Assembly: GCF_004342665.1 (NCBI RefSeq)
Contig: NZ_SMBY01000001.1
Location: forward strand, 472,950-536,949
DNA from: Samsonia erythrinae
Lineage (GTDB): Bacteria; Pseudomonadota; Gammaproteobacteria; Enterobacterales; Enterobacteriaceae
Length of the DNA: 64,000 nt
Direction: 5' to 3'
Both the position numbers and the translations under genes were made by a program. This document shows positions 9,315 through 19,112 of the stretch, in pieces. Position 1 is the first letter of the stretch. Every line of letters begins with the position of its first letter. The notes under the pieces were generated by a model that made no database searches, was not told the DNA's origin, and worked only from the letters and a program-made list of their open reading frames with translations.

Positions 9315-10790
9315 TTATCCCTGTAATGAATCGATCTGATAACGGTAGATATCATGGTTGGGGACGAAGGTAAGTCGATGCGTAATGCAGGCTGGCGCAT
9401 CTTCTGCATGATGGGATACAAACAGCAGTTGAGTTTCCCCTTCGCCAATCAGGATATCCAGCCAGCGGCGCACCAGTTGGCGGTTGAGGGGATCTAACCC
9501 CTGTAAAGGTTCGTCGAGAATCAGCAGCGCGGGGTGCTTGACCAACGCTCGCGCAATCAGCGTCAGTCGTTGTTGCCCCCAGGAGAGGGACTGAAACGGG
9601 GTGTCCGCAATGGGGCCATCAAGGCCGAGCAGCGCAAGCCACTGCTCTGTCAGATGATGTTGGCGATCGGATACCGCCTGATAGATCCCGATAGAGTCGA
9701 AGAAACCGGACAGGATAACGTTACGCACGCTGGTGCTGACGCGGTAATCGAGGTGAAAACTGCTGCTGACATAGCCGATATGGCGCTTGATGTCCCAGAT
9801 GGTTTCACCTCTGCCGCGCTTACGGCCAAATAGCGTAAGATCGTTGCTGTAACCCTGAGGATGGTCGCCGGTTATCAGGCTGAGCAGGGTAGATTTTCCC
9901 GCGCCGTTCGGCCCGACAATTTGCCAGTGTTGGCCCGGTAGCACTTCCCAGGTCAGCCCGTGCAAAATAGGGCGATCGTTATATTGCACCACGCCGTTAC
10001 GCAACGAAATTCGTGCTTCGTCAACGGGCAGCGTGGTATGGCGCTGTGGATCTTCTGGTTCCGGTAGTGAACTGTCTGACAGCTTTTCGCTGAAGGCGAG
10101 CTGTGCCACCAACGCTTCAGAGAGGATGGCTTCACGCGGGCCGACGCGGGTCAAGGTGCAGTCAGCCAGCACGCCGACATGATTGATAAAGTCAGGAATA
10201 TCGTCAAAGCGATTCAGGATCAGCACCAGCGTATAGCCGGTTTCTGCGAGTTTTTGCAGTTCATCCGTGAGCTGCTGACGGGAAGCCACATCCAGCCCAT
10301 CGAAGGGTTCGTCAAGAATCAGCAGGTCTGGTTGGGGCATCAGCGCCTGGCAGAGCATCGCCTTGCGTGTTTCACCCGTAGAGAGATATTTGAAACGGCG
10401 CGTCAGCAAAGGGGCAATGCCAAATTGTTGCGCCAGTTGATGGCAACGTTCGACGTTTTTCACCGTGTCCTGGATCACTTCCGCCGTTGTGCGGCCTGTG
10501 TCGTCTTCGCCTTCGCTCAACAGGTCGGTGTTATTACGCTGCCATTCGTCAGAAACCAGCTTTTGCAATTGTTCAAATGACAGGCGGACTGGGCGCTGAA
10601 ACGTATTTGTCCGCTCACCGCTTAAAAGCGGTAATTCGCCGGATAGCGCGCGCGCCAGCGCCGATTTTCCGCTCCCGTTGGCGCCGACTACGGCCCAGCA
10701 CTGATTTGCGTCGAGCGTCAGTTCGTCCAGACGCAGCATGCGTGTATCGCTGAGACGAAACAGCCCCTGTGTTATGTTCAACAATGCCAT
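9315..10790 (-). CDS. modF: Molybdate-region ATP-binding protein ModF
   Basis: ModF is a cytoplasmic protein with two tandem ABC ATPase domains and no membrane part; its role beside ModE in molybdenum metabolism is poorly defined. The 491-residue protein shows Walker A GANGSGKS near residue 36 and GPNGAGKS near residue 293, with Walker B LLILDEPFDGLD and LLILDEPLQGLD and signature regions YLSTGETRK and SLSWGQQR. It follows modE on the same strand, as in E. coli, and is probably cotranscribed with it. Confidence 0.95.
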   Translation of the reverse strand: MALLNITQGLFRLSDTRMLRLDELTLDANQCWAVVGANGSGKSALARALSGELPLLSGERTNTFQRPVRLSFEQLQKLVSDEWQRNNTDLLSEGEDDTGRTTAEVIQDTVKNVERCHQLAQQFGIAPLLTRRFKYLSTGETRKAMLCQALMPQPDLLILDEPFDGLDVASRQQLTDELQKLAETGYTLVLILNRFDDIPDFINHVGVLADCTLTRVGPREAILSEALVAQLAFSEKLSDSSLPEPEDPQRHTTLPVDEARISLRNGVVQYNDRPILHGLTWEVLPGQHWQIVGPNGAGKSTLLSLITGDHPQGYSNDLTLFGRKRGRGETIWDIKRHIGYVSSSFHLDYRVSTSVRNVILSGFFDSIGIYQAVSDRQHHLTEQWLALLGLDGPIADTPFQSLSWGQQRLTLIARALVKHPALLILDEPLQGLDPLNRQLVRRWLDILIGEGETQLLFVSHHAEDAPACITHRLTFVPNHDIYRYQIDSLQG

Positions 10791-10853
10791 TTTCTATCCT
10801 TCGTCAAGTGGCCGTATGGCCTGCTGTCGTTGACTGCTTTGCCCCACACGGTA

Positions 10854-11645
10854 TTAACACAGTGTGGCGATGATAACCCGGTCGGCGTTGAAGCTGGCAT
10901 TGACGTCCGTTCCCTGTTGGAGCCTCTGCTGTTCCAGCACGGCGTTCGATACCGTGGCGCATAGGGGCTCTCCTCCGCTCAGCGCAATCAATATTTCGCT
11001 GTTCTCCGCGCCGCGCTGGATGGTTTGAACCCGCCCCGGAAGGACGTTATCTGCCGTAGGTGTGGCAGACGTTGCGGCGTGCACCTCAACCCAGGGAGCT
11101 TTAATCAGCGCCAGTACCTCTTTTCCTGCCTGAAGTTGCAGACGTTCGGCGCTTTGTTGCGTAATCAGCGCGTCGATCGTTGTTTTACCATCGGCGAGTA
11201 AAATCGTCAGATGTTGTTGTACCTGTTCTTCACTGCGTGCGAGCACGGTTCCAAAAAACTGGTTACGGGCGCTGGTTTGCAGCGAGAAACGCGCGATGGC
11301 TGCCAGCAGGCTATCCAGCGGTAGCCCGTCGTCCTGAAGGACATCAAAGGCTTTTTGCTGAACCTGCGCGAGCAGATCGTACAACTGGAGCAGACGCTCG
11401 CCATAGCGGGTGATCGCGGCGCCGCCGCCGCCTTTACCGCCGGTCATGCGTTCGACGATCGTCTGGTCCGCCAGTTGGTTCATCTCATTAATGGCGTCCC
11501 ACGCGCTCTTGTAGCTGATTCCCGCCAGTTTGGCTCCCTGGCTGATTGAACCGGTATGGCGAATTTGCTTCAGTAATGCAATACGCCGCGGATCGGCGAA
11601 TAACCGCTGTTGGAGTTTCAGGGTAAGAAGGATTTCAGCCTGCAT
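10854..11645 (-). CDS. modE: Molybdate-responsive transcription regulator ModE
   Basis: ModE senses molybdate and, when loaded, represses modABC and activates several molybdoenzyme operons. The 263-residue protein has an N-terminal winged helix-turn-helix (RIALLKQIRHTGSISQGAK, then ISYKSAWDAINEMN, with the TGGKGGGGA loop) and two tandem C-terminal MOP domains (residues about 125-195 and 200-260) that bind the oxyanion. The start at 11645 gives MQAEILLTLKLQ, matching E. coli; the longer frame is not needed. It is divergent from acrZ-modABC. Its likely targets in this window are the palindromes before modA (12103-12126) and before fdnG (26639-26664). Confidence 0.96.
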   Translation of the reverse strand: MQAEILLTLKLQQRLFADPRRIALLKQIRHTGSISQGAKLAGISYKSAWDAINEMNQLADQTIVERMTGGKGGGGAAITRYGERLLQLYDLLAQVQQKAFDVLQDDGLPLDSLLAAIARFSLQTSARNQFFGTVLARSEEQVQQHLTILLADGKTTIDALITQQSAERLQLQAGKEVLALIKAPWVEVHAATSATPTADNVLPGRVQTIQRGAENSEILIALSGGEPLCATVSNAVLEQQRLQQGTDVNASFNADRVIIATLC

Positions 11646-11841
11646 AGTGAGCGCACCGTCGGTGAATTTAATTGGCTGTATTGTCGCTATTTTCTTGCGG
11701 AGGGGCAAATCGCACAAATAGCCGTACTATTTTCTACTACTACGGTAGACTACAAAACAATAATGACGATTCCGGTTTTTAGTGAAATAGTGTGTTATGT
11801 CGACTAAAGTAGCGGTAACCGTTGCAATAAGTGAGGTAAGC

Positions 11842-11997
11842 ATGTTGGAGTTGTTAAAGAGCCTGCTGTTTGCAGTTGCCATGGTTCCGGTCATGATGGC
11901 CGTCATCATGGGGGCGATTTATGGTCTGGGCGAAGTATTTAACGTGTTGTCCAGAGTCGGCCATGCTGATGGTCAGCGCGCAAAAAATCAGCACTGA
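11842..11997 (+). CDS. acrZ: Small membrane protein AcrZ (AcrAB-TolC accessory)
   Basis: A 51-residue protein starting [19 protein letters not shown] with one membrane helix and the conserved IYGLGEVFN segment, clearly homologous to the 49-residue E. coli AcrZ, which binds AcrB and alters its drug export. GAGG precedes the ATG. As in E. coli it lies between modE and modA, and a terminator separates it from modA. Confidence 0.93.
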   Translation: MLELLKSLLFAVAMVPVMMAVIMGAIYGLGEVFNVLSRVGHADGQRAKNQH

Positions 11998-12022
11998 TTC
12001 ATACTCTCTTTTTCTGTTTTGA

Positions 12023-12050
12023 TGTCCGGCTTTTGCCGGACATTTTTTTT
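12023..12050 (+). terminator. Rho-independent terminator of acrZ
   Basis: Perfect 8-bp stem TGTCCGGC / GCCGGACA with loop TTTT, followed by eight T residues. It isolates acrZ from modABC. Confidence 0.92.
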
Positions 12051-12093
12051 ATCGACGCCTCCGTATCTACCCCTTTAAAGCGCATGACACGGC

Positions 12094-12126
12094 TTGACAA
12101 TTCGTTATATCATTATTTACATAACG
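12094..12126 (+). promoter_or_regulatory. modA promoter with ModE operator
   Basis: A perfect -35 TTGACA at 12094-12099 leads into an inverted repeat CGTTAT-N12-ATAACG at 12103-12126. The arms, 24-bp total length and position correspond to the E. coli modA operator bound by ModE-molybdate. The -10 (TTACAT at 17 bp spacing) lies inside the operator, consistent with repression. The modA ATG is 20 bp downstream. Confidence 0.85.
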
Positions 12127-12146
12127 ATGATTGTCAGGAGAAAAAA

Positions 12147-12917
12147 ATGAAACAGCAATGGTTGAAGTGGTGTGCGGCACTGACCCTCAGTGCCGGGATG
12201 GCGTTGCCTGCCGTCGCAGAAAATAACGTCACGGTGTTTGCCGCCGCGTCGTTGACTAATGCGTTGCAGGACATTGCAGCGCAATATCAAAAAGAGAAAA
12301 ATGTCACCGTTGTGGCGTCTTTCGCGTCATCTTCCACGCTGGCGCGCCAGATTGAACAGGGCGCGCCTGCCGATCTGTTTATTTCAGCCGACCAGCAGTG
12401 GATGGACTACGCGCAGGATAAAAACCTGATGGATACCGCTACGCGTCACACGCTGTTGGGCAATGAGCTGGTGGTGATAGCGCCGAAGACGAGCACGCAA
12501 AAAAACATCAATATTGACAATAACACTGACTGGAAAAGCCTGCTGAAAGACGGACGTCTGGCCGTTGGCGATCCGGATCACGTGCCTGCCGGGATCTATG
12601 CTAAAGAAGCCTTGCAGAATCTGAAAGCCTGGGATGAACTTTCACCACGGATGGCGCGGGCAAACAACGTGCGTGCAGCCATGGCGCTGGTGGAACGTGA
12701 AGAAGCGCCGTTGGGCATCGTTTACGGTTCCGACGCCGTCGCCAGCGACAAAGTCAAGGTTATCGGCACGTTCCCGGCGGCGAGTCACAAGCCTGTCGAA
12801 TACCCGATGGCCATCGTGAAAGAGCATAAAAATCCTGCCGTGACCGGGTTTTATGCTTATCTGAAAACGCCGGAGGCGGCGGCGGTGTTTAAACGTTATG
12901 GCTTTACGCCGCGTTAA
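12147..12917 (+). CDS. modA: Molybdate-binding periplasmic protein ModA
   Basis: ModA captures molybdate (and tungstate) in the periplasm for the ModBC transporter. The 256-residue precursor has a Sec signal peptide (MKQQWLKWCAALTL to PAVA, cleavage before ENN), the oxyanion-binding FAAASLTNAL segment, SSTLARQIEQGAPADLFIS and GDPDHVPAGIYAKEAL. The start at 12147 has AGGAG upstream and begins the signal peptide. It overlaps modB by one base, giving translational coupling. Confidence 0.96.
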   Translation: MKQQWLKWCAALTLSAGMALPAVAENNVTVFAAASLTNALQDIAAQYQKEKNVTVVASFASSSTLARQIEQGAPADLFISADQQWMDYAQDKNLMDTATRHTLLGNELVVIAPKTSTQKNINIDNNTDWKSLLKDGRLAVGDPDHVPAGIYAKEALQNLKAWDELSPRMARANNVRAAMALVEREEAPLGIVYGSDAVASDKVKVIGTFPAASHKPVEYPMAIVKEHKNPAVTGFYAYLKTPEAAAVFKRYGFTPR

Positions 12918-13606
12918 TGATGCTGAGTGATTACGAATGGCAGGCGGTTGAGCTGAGCCTGAAGGTTTCTATTATGGCTGTCGCGTGCAGCCTGCCGTTT
13001 GGCATTCTAACCGCGTGGATTTTGGTGCGTTGCCGCTTTCCCGGCAAATCATTGCTGGATAGCGTTATTCATTTACCGCTGGTATTACCGCCAGTAGTTA
13101 TCGGGTATTTGCTGCTGGTGGCAATGGGAAGACGCGGTGTAATCGGTTCCTGGCTCTATGACTGGTTTGGCTTCAGCTTTAGCTTTAGCTGGCGAGGGGC
13201 GGCATTAGCGTCAGCGATTGTCGCCTTCCCGCTGATGGTTCGGGCGATCCGGCTATCGCTTGACGCAGTCGATACGCGTCTGGAACAGGCTGCCCGCACG
13301 CTGGGGGCGACGCCGTGGCGCGTGTTTTTCACTATCACATTACCCCTCTCTTTTCCCGGCATCGTGGTTGGAACCGTACTGGCATTTGCCCGCTCCTTGG
13401 GGGAATTTGGCGCGACCATCACCTTTGTTTCTAATATTCCCGGTGAAACCCGAACGATTCCGCTGGCGATGTATACCCTGATTGAAACACCCGGCGCAGA
13501 GGCGGATGCCGCTCGGCTCTGTATGATTGCCATTGCCTTGTCGTTGGTATCGCTGCTGGCATCAGAATGGTTGACAAACTGGAGCCGCAAGCGGTTGGGG
13601 GGATGA
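12917..13606 (+). CDS. modB: Molybdate ABC transporter permease ModB
   Basis: The 229-residue inner-membrane permease has about five or six hydrophobic segments and the EAA loop that contacts the ATPase ([21 protein letters not shown]). Further conserved stretches are [13 protein letters not shown] and [20 protein letters not shown]. Its start overlaps the modA stop; an ATG at 12920 is the equally possible alternative. modC overlaps its end. Confidence 0.96.
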   Translation: MMLSDYEWQAVELSLKVSIMAVACSLPFGILTAWILVRCRFPGKSLLDSVIHLPLVLPPVVIGYLLLVAMGRRGVIGSWLYDWFGFSFSFSWRGAALASAIVAFPLMVRAIRLSLDAVDTRLEQAARTLGATPWRVFFTITLPLSFPGIVVGTVLAFARSLGEFGATITFVSNIPGETRTIPLAMYTLIETPGAEADAARLCMIAIALSLVSLLASEWLTNWSRKRLGG

Positions 13607-14658
13607 TGCTGCAACTCGATTTTCATCAACGGCTGGGAGATCTTGAGCTCCGCGTACAGTCTGAACTGCCTGCGAAGGGCATTACGGCGATTTTCGGCGT
13701 GTCCGGCGCGGGGAAGACGTCATTAATCAACGCGGTAGTAGGTCTGACACGGCCCGACGCCGGGCGTATCGCGCTCAACGACCATGTGTTGGTGGATACG
13801 CAGCGGCATATTTTTCTGCCGCCGGAGAAGCGGCGTATCGGCTACGTGTTTCAGGATGCGCGGTTGTTCCCCCATTATCGCGTGCGGGGTAATTTACGCT
13901 ACGGCATGGCGTCGGCAATGGCGACGCAGTTTGATGACGTCGTGAATTTGCTGGGTATTGAGCACCTGCTGAACCGCTATCCGTTGACGTTATCCGGCGG
14001 GGAAAAACAGCGCGTTGCTATTGGCCGGGCATTGTTGACCGCACCCGCACTACTGCTGATGGATGAGCCGCTGGCATCGCTCGATTTGCCCAGAAAGCGT
14101 GAATTGCTGCCCTATTTAGAACGTCTGGCGAAAGAAGTGAATGTTCCCATCCTGTATGTCAGCCACAGCCTGGAAGAAATGGTACGGCTGGCAGATCGTG
14201 TTCTCGTGCTTGATAACGGTAAAGTGAAAGCGCAAGGGCTACTGGAAGAGGTATGGGCCAGCAGCGCGCTGCGCGCTTGGTTTGATGAGCAAAGCAGTAT
14301 TCTGAACGCGCAGGTGCTGACTCAGCATGCGCATTACGCGATGACGGCGCTGGCGTTGGGCGACCAACGGCTATGGGTCGGAAAAACGGGGTTGCCTCAG
14401 GGGGCAATGTTGCGCATCCGCGTGAATGCCGCCGATGTCTCTCTGGTGCTACAGCCGCCGGAAAAAAGCAGTATTCGCAATGTGTTGCACGCCAGCGTGG
14501 TAGAGTGCCTTGACGTTGACGGGCAGATTGAGGTGAAGCTAGCCGTCGGCCAGCAGATCCTCTGGTCCCGCATTACGCCGTGGGCACGCGACGATCTGGC
14601 GCTTTATCCGGGACAACCCCTGTATGCGCAGATTAAAAGCGTGTCGATTACGGCGTAA
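13606..14658 (+). CDS. modC: Molybdate ABC transporter ATPase ModC
   Basis: ModC powers molybdate import through ModB. The 350-residue protein has Walker [10 protein letters not shown] near residue 30, the Q-loop [15 protein letters not shown], signature [14 protein letters not shown], Walker [13 protein letters not shown], the H-loop SHSLEE and a C-terminal MOP-type regulatory domain (about residues 285-350, ending KSVSITA). The ATG at 13606 gives MLQLDF, matching E. coli MLELNF; an ATG three bases earlier also overlaps modB. Confidence 0.96.
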   Translation: MLQLDFHQRLGDLELRVQSELPAKGITAIFGVSGAGKTSLINAVVGLTRPDAGRIALNDHVLVDTQRHIFLPPEKRRIGYVFQDARLFPHYRVRGNLRYGMASAMATQFDDVVNLLGIEHLLNRYPLTLSGGEKQRVAIGRALLTAPALLLMDEPLASLDLPRKRELLPYLERLAKEVNVPILYVSHSLEEMVRLADRVLVLDNGKVKAQGLLEEVWASSALRAWFDEQSSILNAQVLTQHAHYAMTALALGDQRLWVGKTGLPQGAMLRIRVNAADVSLVLQPPEKSSIRNVLHASVVECLDVDGQIEVKLAVGQQILWSRITPWARDDLALYPGQPLYAQIKSVSITA

Positions 14659-14730
14659 AGGAATTCCGCGGTGAGTCATCATCACCGTCAACGTGCGCAA
14701 TGAGGAAAGGGCCTGATTGCGCGATATCCG

Positions 14731-15552
14731 CTATGCCAGCACGCGAGAGCGGATAACGTCCGCGATGCTAGGCTCTTCATTGCTGCCGATCACCAGATTG
14801 GCGCGCGCCTTGATTTCATCGGCGCTGTTGCCCATTGCCACCCCCAGGCCTGCGCCTTCCAGCATGCTGATATCGTTGAAATTGTCACCAAAGGCGACGA
14901 CCTCTTTCATACTTATACCCTGCTCGCCGAGCCATTGCCGGAGCAGTTTGCCTTTGCTGTTGCCGGTTTGCGCGATATCAACCTGATCCTGCCATGACCA
15001 TTCGCAGGCCAGCCCTAGCCGTTTTTCCACTTCTGATGAGAAATGGTTTAGTGTCGGGATATCTGCGTGCGAAGTCGCAAATTTCCAGATCGCGTGGGAC
15101 GTTTCCGCCTGACGCGTCAGATTTTCTACTTGTGCAAAACGCGGGCGCTGTTGTTGCGGCAATGTGGAAGCCCAAGCCTGCGTGCGAACCACGTGCCCGG
15201 TAGGATATTGATAATACATATCGTCGTCGGCATACATCAGTCCATGAATATCAAATTCCTGCAATAGCGCGATGACATTTTTGGCCTGTTCGGCGGAGAG
15301 CGGATTAGCGTGTGATGCCTGACCCCGCTGATAATCGTAGACGTAAGTACCGTTACAGCAGATCGCGGGCGTATCCAACTGCAATGCCTGATAAAAAGGA
15401 TGGATCGCGGAATGGTGGCGGCCGGTCACGATAACGATTTTTATGCCTTGCTGACGCGCCAGTGTGAGTGCGTTAAGGGATTCGGGAAGGATTTTTTTCT
15501 GCTGATTCAACAGGGTGCCATCAAGATCAAGAGCAATTACGCGGTAGGTCAT
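14731..15552 (-). CDS. ybhA: HAD-superfamily phosphatase YbhA (pyridoxal phosphatase)
   Basis: A 273-residue Cof-type HAD phosphatase. Motif I is ALDLDGTLLNQ (nucleophile Asp near residue 9), motif II IVTGRH, motif III with Lys in TGNSKG, and motif IV GDNFNDISML. E. coli YbhA in the same position between modC and pgl hydrolyses pyridoxal phosphate and sugar phosphates. It converges on modC with no strong terminator visible between them. Confidence 0.92.
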   Translation of the reverse strand: MTYRVIALDLDGTLLNQQKKILPESLNALTLARQQGIKIVIVTGRHHSAIHPFYQALQLDTPAICCNGTYVYDYQRGQASHANPLSAEQAKNVIALLQEFDIHGLMYADDDMYYQYPTGHVVRTQAWASTLPQQQRPRFAQVENLTRQAETSHAIWKFATSHADIPTLNHFSSEVEKRLGLACEWSWQDQVDIAQTGNSKGKLLRQWLGEQGISMKEVVAFGDNFNDISMLEGAGLGVAMGNSADEIKARANLVIGSNEEPSIADVIRSRVLA

Positions 15553-15770
15553 CGTTGTCTCGTCAATAAAAGAGGTGAATATCCATGGCCGCTTACGATA
15601 TCGGACGTGGCGAAAAATAAACAGACAACCGCAGGATAAATGTGTTTGCGATCGCTGTTAGCGACAAATGCTCCCCGCTACCGCGGTGATATAAACGTAC
15701 CATCATTGGCTGTTTTCTATACTTTCAACGAGTTGTCATCTGTTTTTTGAGCAATTGGCCATCACACCGC

Positions 15771-15799
15771 TTTACAAGACTCAACGTACTGTTTATAGT
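15771..15799 (+). promoter_or_regulatory. Promoter of the tRNA-Ser gene
   Basis: TTTACA (15771-15776), a 17-bp spacer and TATAGT (15794-15799), followed by a GC-rich discriminator (GCGCG), as is usual for stringently controlled stable RNA promoters. The predicted start is a few bases before the tRNA 5' end. Confidence 0.75.
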
Positions 15800-15811
15800 G
15801 CGCGTCGTTGC

Positions 15812-15899
15812 GGAGGAGTGGCCGAGTGGTTGAAGGCACCGGTCTTGAAAACCGGCGACGCGAAAGCGTTCTAGAGTTCGAATCTCTACTCCTCCGCCA
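15812..15899 (+). tRNA. serT: tRNA-Ser (anticodon UGA)
   Basis: An 88-nt class II tRNA. The acceptor stem GGAGGAG pairs with CTCCTCC, followed by discriminator G and encoded CCA. The anticodon loop is CTTGAAA, giving UGA; a long variable arm (GCGACGCGAAAGCGT) and the T-loop GTTCGAATC are present. These features identify serine tRNA, equivalent to E. coli serT. Confidence 0.97.
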
Positions 15900-15985
15900 C
15901 TTCCGCATTCTCTCTCCATTTGTTGTATCTCATTTATTTCTCTTACGTCTGTCTCGTAGTGATTACCCGGTAGATCATCGCTACA

Positions 15986-16351
15986 TCATTCGTGATGTTT
16001 AGCCAAATCTTTTTCCAGCCAGTACAGAATCACGTCGACGACATAGCGTTGCTCCTCATCGCTGAGCGGACGATGCTGAGCGATATGATGCCATTTCTCC
16101 AGACATCCCCGACAGCAGGTCGCGGTAGCGTGCTGCGCGATAAACACCGGGTGGCCGCGCATAGGCGTCTGTTTGCCATCGTTGGTCGGATCGGCTGGCG
16201 CCAGCCTGTGAGCGATAAAATCGGCGGCATGAGAGGCGATCGTTTCCTTACCTTTTTGGTAGCAATAGCTGCGTTCTTTCATGCCTAATCGAAAGCGCTG
16301 GCGGAAAGGGGAACGGGCAAGCCGGGAAAATAGCGTATCAAACGTGATCAT
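15986..16351 (-). CDS. DUF4186 family protein
   Basis: A 121-residue protein with an N-terminal basic helix (FSRLARSPFRQRF) and a conserved region HPVFIAQHATATCCRGCLEKWH, whose histidines and cysteines could bind a metal ion; this fits DUF4186. No signal peptide or membrane segment. Function is unknown. It sits between tRNA-Ser and pgl, transcribed away from pgl. Confidence 0.82.
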   Translation of the reverse strand: MITFDTLFSRLARSPFRQRFRLGMKERSYCYQKGKETIASHAADFIAHRLAPADPTNDGKQTPMRGHPVFIAQHATATCCRGCLEKWHHIAQHRPLSDEEQRYVVDVILYWLEKDLAKHHE

Positions 16352-16563
16352 AACCTTAAGTCCGTGAAACCAGAATGATGAAAGAACAGATAAGCGCGTA
16401 TGCTGGCGCAGAAATCAATAGTAGCCTTGTTATGCCTCTGTAGAATAGAGTGACTGGCATTTAGGGTATACCGTGCGTCAGGTTGAGCAAGTGCGTTATT
16501 TTTTATCACTCTCTTCTTCGCTTTCCTGAGCCGCTACATTCGCGTGAAATTAAGGAGAATACG

Positions 16564-17562
16564 ATGCAGCAAGTTGTTTATGTCGCCAGCCCGGAAAGCC
16601 AGCAGATCCACGTCTGGCAACTCGGTACTCAGGGAAATCTGACATTATTGCAAACCGTTGACGTTCCGGGACAGGTTCAGCCGATGGTGATTGCGCCGAA
16701 CAAGCGTCATCTGTATGTGGGCGTTCGTCCTGACTTCAGGGTGTTGAGTTATCGTATTGATGCGCAGGGTAAACTGACGCAGGCTGGCGCCGCTTCTCTG
16801 CCGGGCAGCCCGACCCACCTGTCTACCGATTGCGACGGGCGCTTCCTGTTCAGCGCGTCATACAGCGGCGCCTGTGTGAGCGTTAGTCCGATTGGCGCTG
16901 ACGGTATCGTCGGCGAGCCGATTCAGCAACTGGACGGGCTGGAAGGGTGCCACTCCACCAATCTTGATCCAACTGACCGTGTTTTGTGGGCGCCTTGTCT
17001 GAAAGAAGACCGTATTCGCCTGTACGATCTCAGCGCGGATGGAAAACTGAGCGTGCATCGTCAGGCAGAGATGACGACGACACCCGGTGCCGGCCCGCGC
17101 CATATGGCTTTTCATCCCAATCAGCGCGTTGCCTATTGCGTCAACGAACTGGACAGCTCGGTGGATGTGTACCAATGGGATGCAGCCAGCGGCGAATGGC
17201 AGAACGTGCAAACGCTGGATGCTATGCCGGCAGGCTTCCGCGACACGCGCTGGGCGGCGGACATTCACATGACGCCAAATGGCCGTTTTCTCTACACCAG
17301 CGACCGTACAGCCAGCCTGTTGAGCGTTTTCCAGGTGTCTGAAGACGGCTGCACGTTAACGTTGACCGGCCACCAGCCGACCGAAACACAGCCGCGCGGT
17401 TTCAATATCGATCATACCGGCGAGTTCCTGATTTCAGCGGGACAGAAGTCTCAGCACATTGAGGTATACCACATCGCCCAACAAACGGGCGAACTGCAAC
17501 CGCTGGCGCGTTATGCCGTTGGTCAGGGACCGATGTGGGTGACGATCCTGGCAATAGACTAA
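16564..17562 (+). CDS. pgl: 6-phosphogluconolactonase Pgl
   Basis: Pgl hydrolyses 6-phosphogluconolactone in the oxidative pentose phosphate pathway, upstream of Gnd encoded later in this window. The 332-residue product is a seven-bladed beta-propeller of the YbhE type, with repeated motifs such as [40 protein letters not shown] and [13 protein letters not shown], matching E. coli Pgl (331 aa). AAGGAG precedes the ATG at 16564; the longer in-frame start is rejected. Confidence 0.96.
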   Translation: MQQVVYVASPESQQIHVWQLGTQGNLTLLQTVDVPGQVQPMVIAPNKRHLYVGVRPDFRVLSYRIDAQGKLTQAGAASLPGSPTHLSTDCDGRFLFSASYSGACVSVSPIGADGIVGEPIQQLDGLEGCHSTNLDPTDRVLWAPCLKEDRIRLYDLSADGKLSVHRQAEMTTTPGAGPRHMAFHPNQRVAYCVNELDSSVDVYQWDAASGEWQNVQTLDAMPAGFRDTRWAADIHMTPNGRFLYTSDRTASLLSVFQVSEDGCTLTLTGHQPTETQPRGFNIDHTGEFLISAGQKSQHIEVYHIAQQTGELQPLARYAVGQGPMWVTILAID

Positions 17563-17575
17563 GTATGTCAGGTTG

Positions 17576-17598
17576 CGCTCCCCGAGAGACGGGGAGCG
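17576..17598. terminator. Stem-loop between convergent pgl and the phytase-like gene
   Basis: Perfect 8-bp stem CGCTCCCC / GGGGAGCG with a 7-base loop in the short gap between two convergent stop codons. There is no T-run, so termination may be partial or the hairpin may stabilise transcripts. Confidence 0.5.
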
Positions 17599-17605
17599 TA
17601 ATAAC

Positions 17606-18982
17606 TCACCGGGTGAGGAAATCTTTAACGTCCAGCAGGATAAACTCATTATCATCGGCCTCATTGGGCTGACGGCTGGATGAAAACGGGAAGTTATTAT
17701 CATTGCCGACGATGATATGGCGATCGTCAACGACATCGACGTTCTCGATCGTCATGAACGGGAACGTCAACACCCCGTTTGTCAGTGGCTTGCGTGCCAG
17801 CTTCTTCGGATCCTGAATATTCATCAGGTCGAGGTAGGCGGATTTATCGACGGGCTTACCGACGTTGTCATCTGAAAATGCTATTTTATAGATTCGTTTA
17901 AATCGCGCCGGTGCGCTGAAACATTTCGTGGTTGCGGCACCCGGCTGGCAGGCTTTATCCACGGTGCCTTCATTGCTGTCCCGTTCGATCACTAAACCCT
18001 GTCGATCGTCGATCATATTGAAATCGCCAATGGCATTTTGATTGTCTTCCAGCACATATTGCCAGCTACGGCCGGTCCAGACTTGCTTTTTCACATCAAA
18101 TTCCAGAATGTGCAGGTAACGCTTGCCGGCAACATTTTCGTACTCCTGACGATCCGCATCCCACAATGCGCCCTCCAGCAGTGGATACAGCTTTGAACCG
18201 TCTTTTGACGCTGCCATGCCTTCAAAGCCTTTTGAGCGAGACACCTGAAAACTCAGTTTGCCATCCGGCGTGCCGGGAGAGGCTTGTGTTGGGTTATCGG
18301 GCGATTTCACGATGTGACCATTGACGCGGGTATCGAATACCGCCTGTATTTTTCCATTCAGGTCGGCTTTGATTAAGTACGGGCCGAACTCATCACCAAT
18401 CCATAAGCTGTTATCGGCAAACTGAAAACTTTCAGGGTCGAAGTCGGCGCCGGTAAGGTAACGTTTGTCTGTACTCTCATTGACGATATGGAACGGCACG
18501 CGTTTATCCGGGTCGTGCAGGAAGCGCGTTTCCAGCCGGTTAACGGTATTGTTTTTAAAATCTATTTGATAGCGATTCAGGTACAGGAGTGAATCGGGAG
18601 AATTCGCTTTTGTGCCGTAGCCGTTGTCTGTCAGCACCCAATAGGTGCCATCGGGCATCTTTTTGATGCCGGAATGGCCTTGCAGCGGCTGCCCTTCTAC
18701 AGGCAGTGCCAACCCTGTTATCCGGTCAGCCGATTTTGCAGGCACGCCGTTTAGGGCCGTGACGCGTGAACCGGTGGTGTATTTACCGCTGATCTTCATA
18801 TCCGCAGGCGCATCATCGGGCGCGGGGATAAAGGATTTAACCGGCATGACCGCGTGGCCCGCCAGTTCAGCGGGGGCGGCTGACGTCGGCGATGGCTGGG
18901 CGGCAAGTGAATGATTCAATCCCAGAAGCGTGGTGAATGCCAGTACTGGCCAACGTAGGGAGAAATAGGGATGCGTTTTCAT
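17606..18982 (-). CDS. Secreted esterase-like/phytase-like domain protein
   Basis: A 458-residue exported protein with a Sec signal peptide (residues 1-28, ending SLAAQ). The mature part carries the phytase-like (esterase-like activity of phytase) domain: GHSGIKKMPDGTYWVLTDNG, DPESFQFADNSLWIGDEFGP, GFEGMAAS, and a C-terminal TIENVDVVDDRHIIVGNDNNFP. This family forms beta-propellers and several members act on phosphate esters, but the substrate cannot be inferred here. It lies downstream of, and on the same strand as, the LVIVD-repeat gene, separated by 130 bp and a hairpin. No E. coli counterpart occupies this site. Confidence 0.82.
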   Translation of the reverse strand: MKTHPYFSLRWPVLAFTTLLGLNHSLAAQPSPTSAAPAELAGHAVMPVKSFIPAPDDAPADMKISGKYTTGSRVTALNGVPAKSADRITGLALPVEGQPLQGHSGIKKMPDGTYWVLTDNGYGTKANSPDSLLYLNRYQIDFKNNTVNRLETRFLHDPDKRVPFHIVNESTDKRYLTGADFDPESFQFADNSLWIGDEFGPYLIKADLNGKIQAVFDTRVNGHIVKSPDNPTQASPGTPDGKLSFQVSRSKGFEGMAASKDGSKLYPLLEGALWDADRQEYENVAGKRYLHILEFDVKKQVWTGRSWQYVLEDNQNAIGDFNMIDDRQGLVIERDSNEGTVDKACQPGAATTKCFSAPARFKRIYKIAFSDDNVGKPVDKSAYLDLMNIQDPKKLARKPLTNGVLTFPFMTIENVDVVDDRHIIVGNDNNFPFSSSRQPNEADDNEFILLDVKDFLTR

Positions 18983-19058
18983 TACGATTCCTTTTGATTA
19001 TGGTGAATAAGCCATAAGGCAAGCCACTATAGAAATCGACAATGACAGCAAGATGAAA

Positions 19059-19087
19059 CCGGCGCGGTAAGGTGAATGCCGCGCCGG
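19059..19087 (-). terminator. Stem-loop downstream of the LVIVD-repeat gene
   Basis: Perfect 9-bp stem CCGGCGCGG / CCGCGCCGG with an 11-base loop, 26 bp after the stop of the minus-strand LVIVD gene. It lacks a strong T-run, so some transcripts may continue into the phytase-like gene. Confidence 0.5.
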
Positions 19088-19112
19088 AAGGGGAGTGCAA
19101 AGCGTGGGAGGG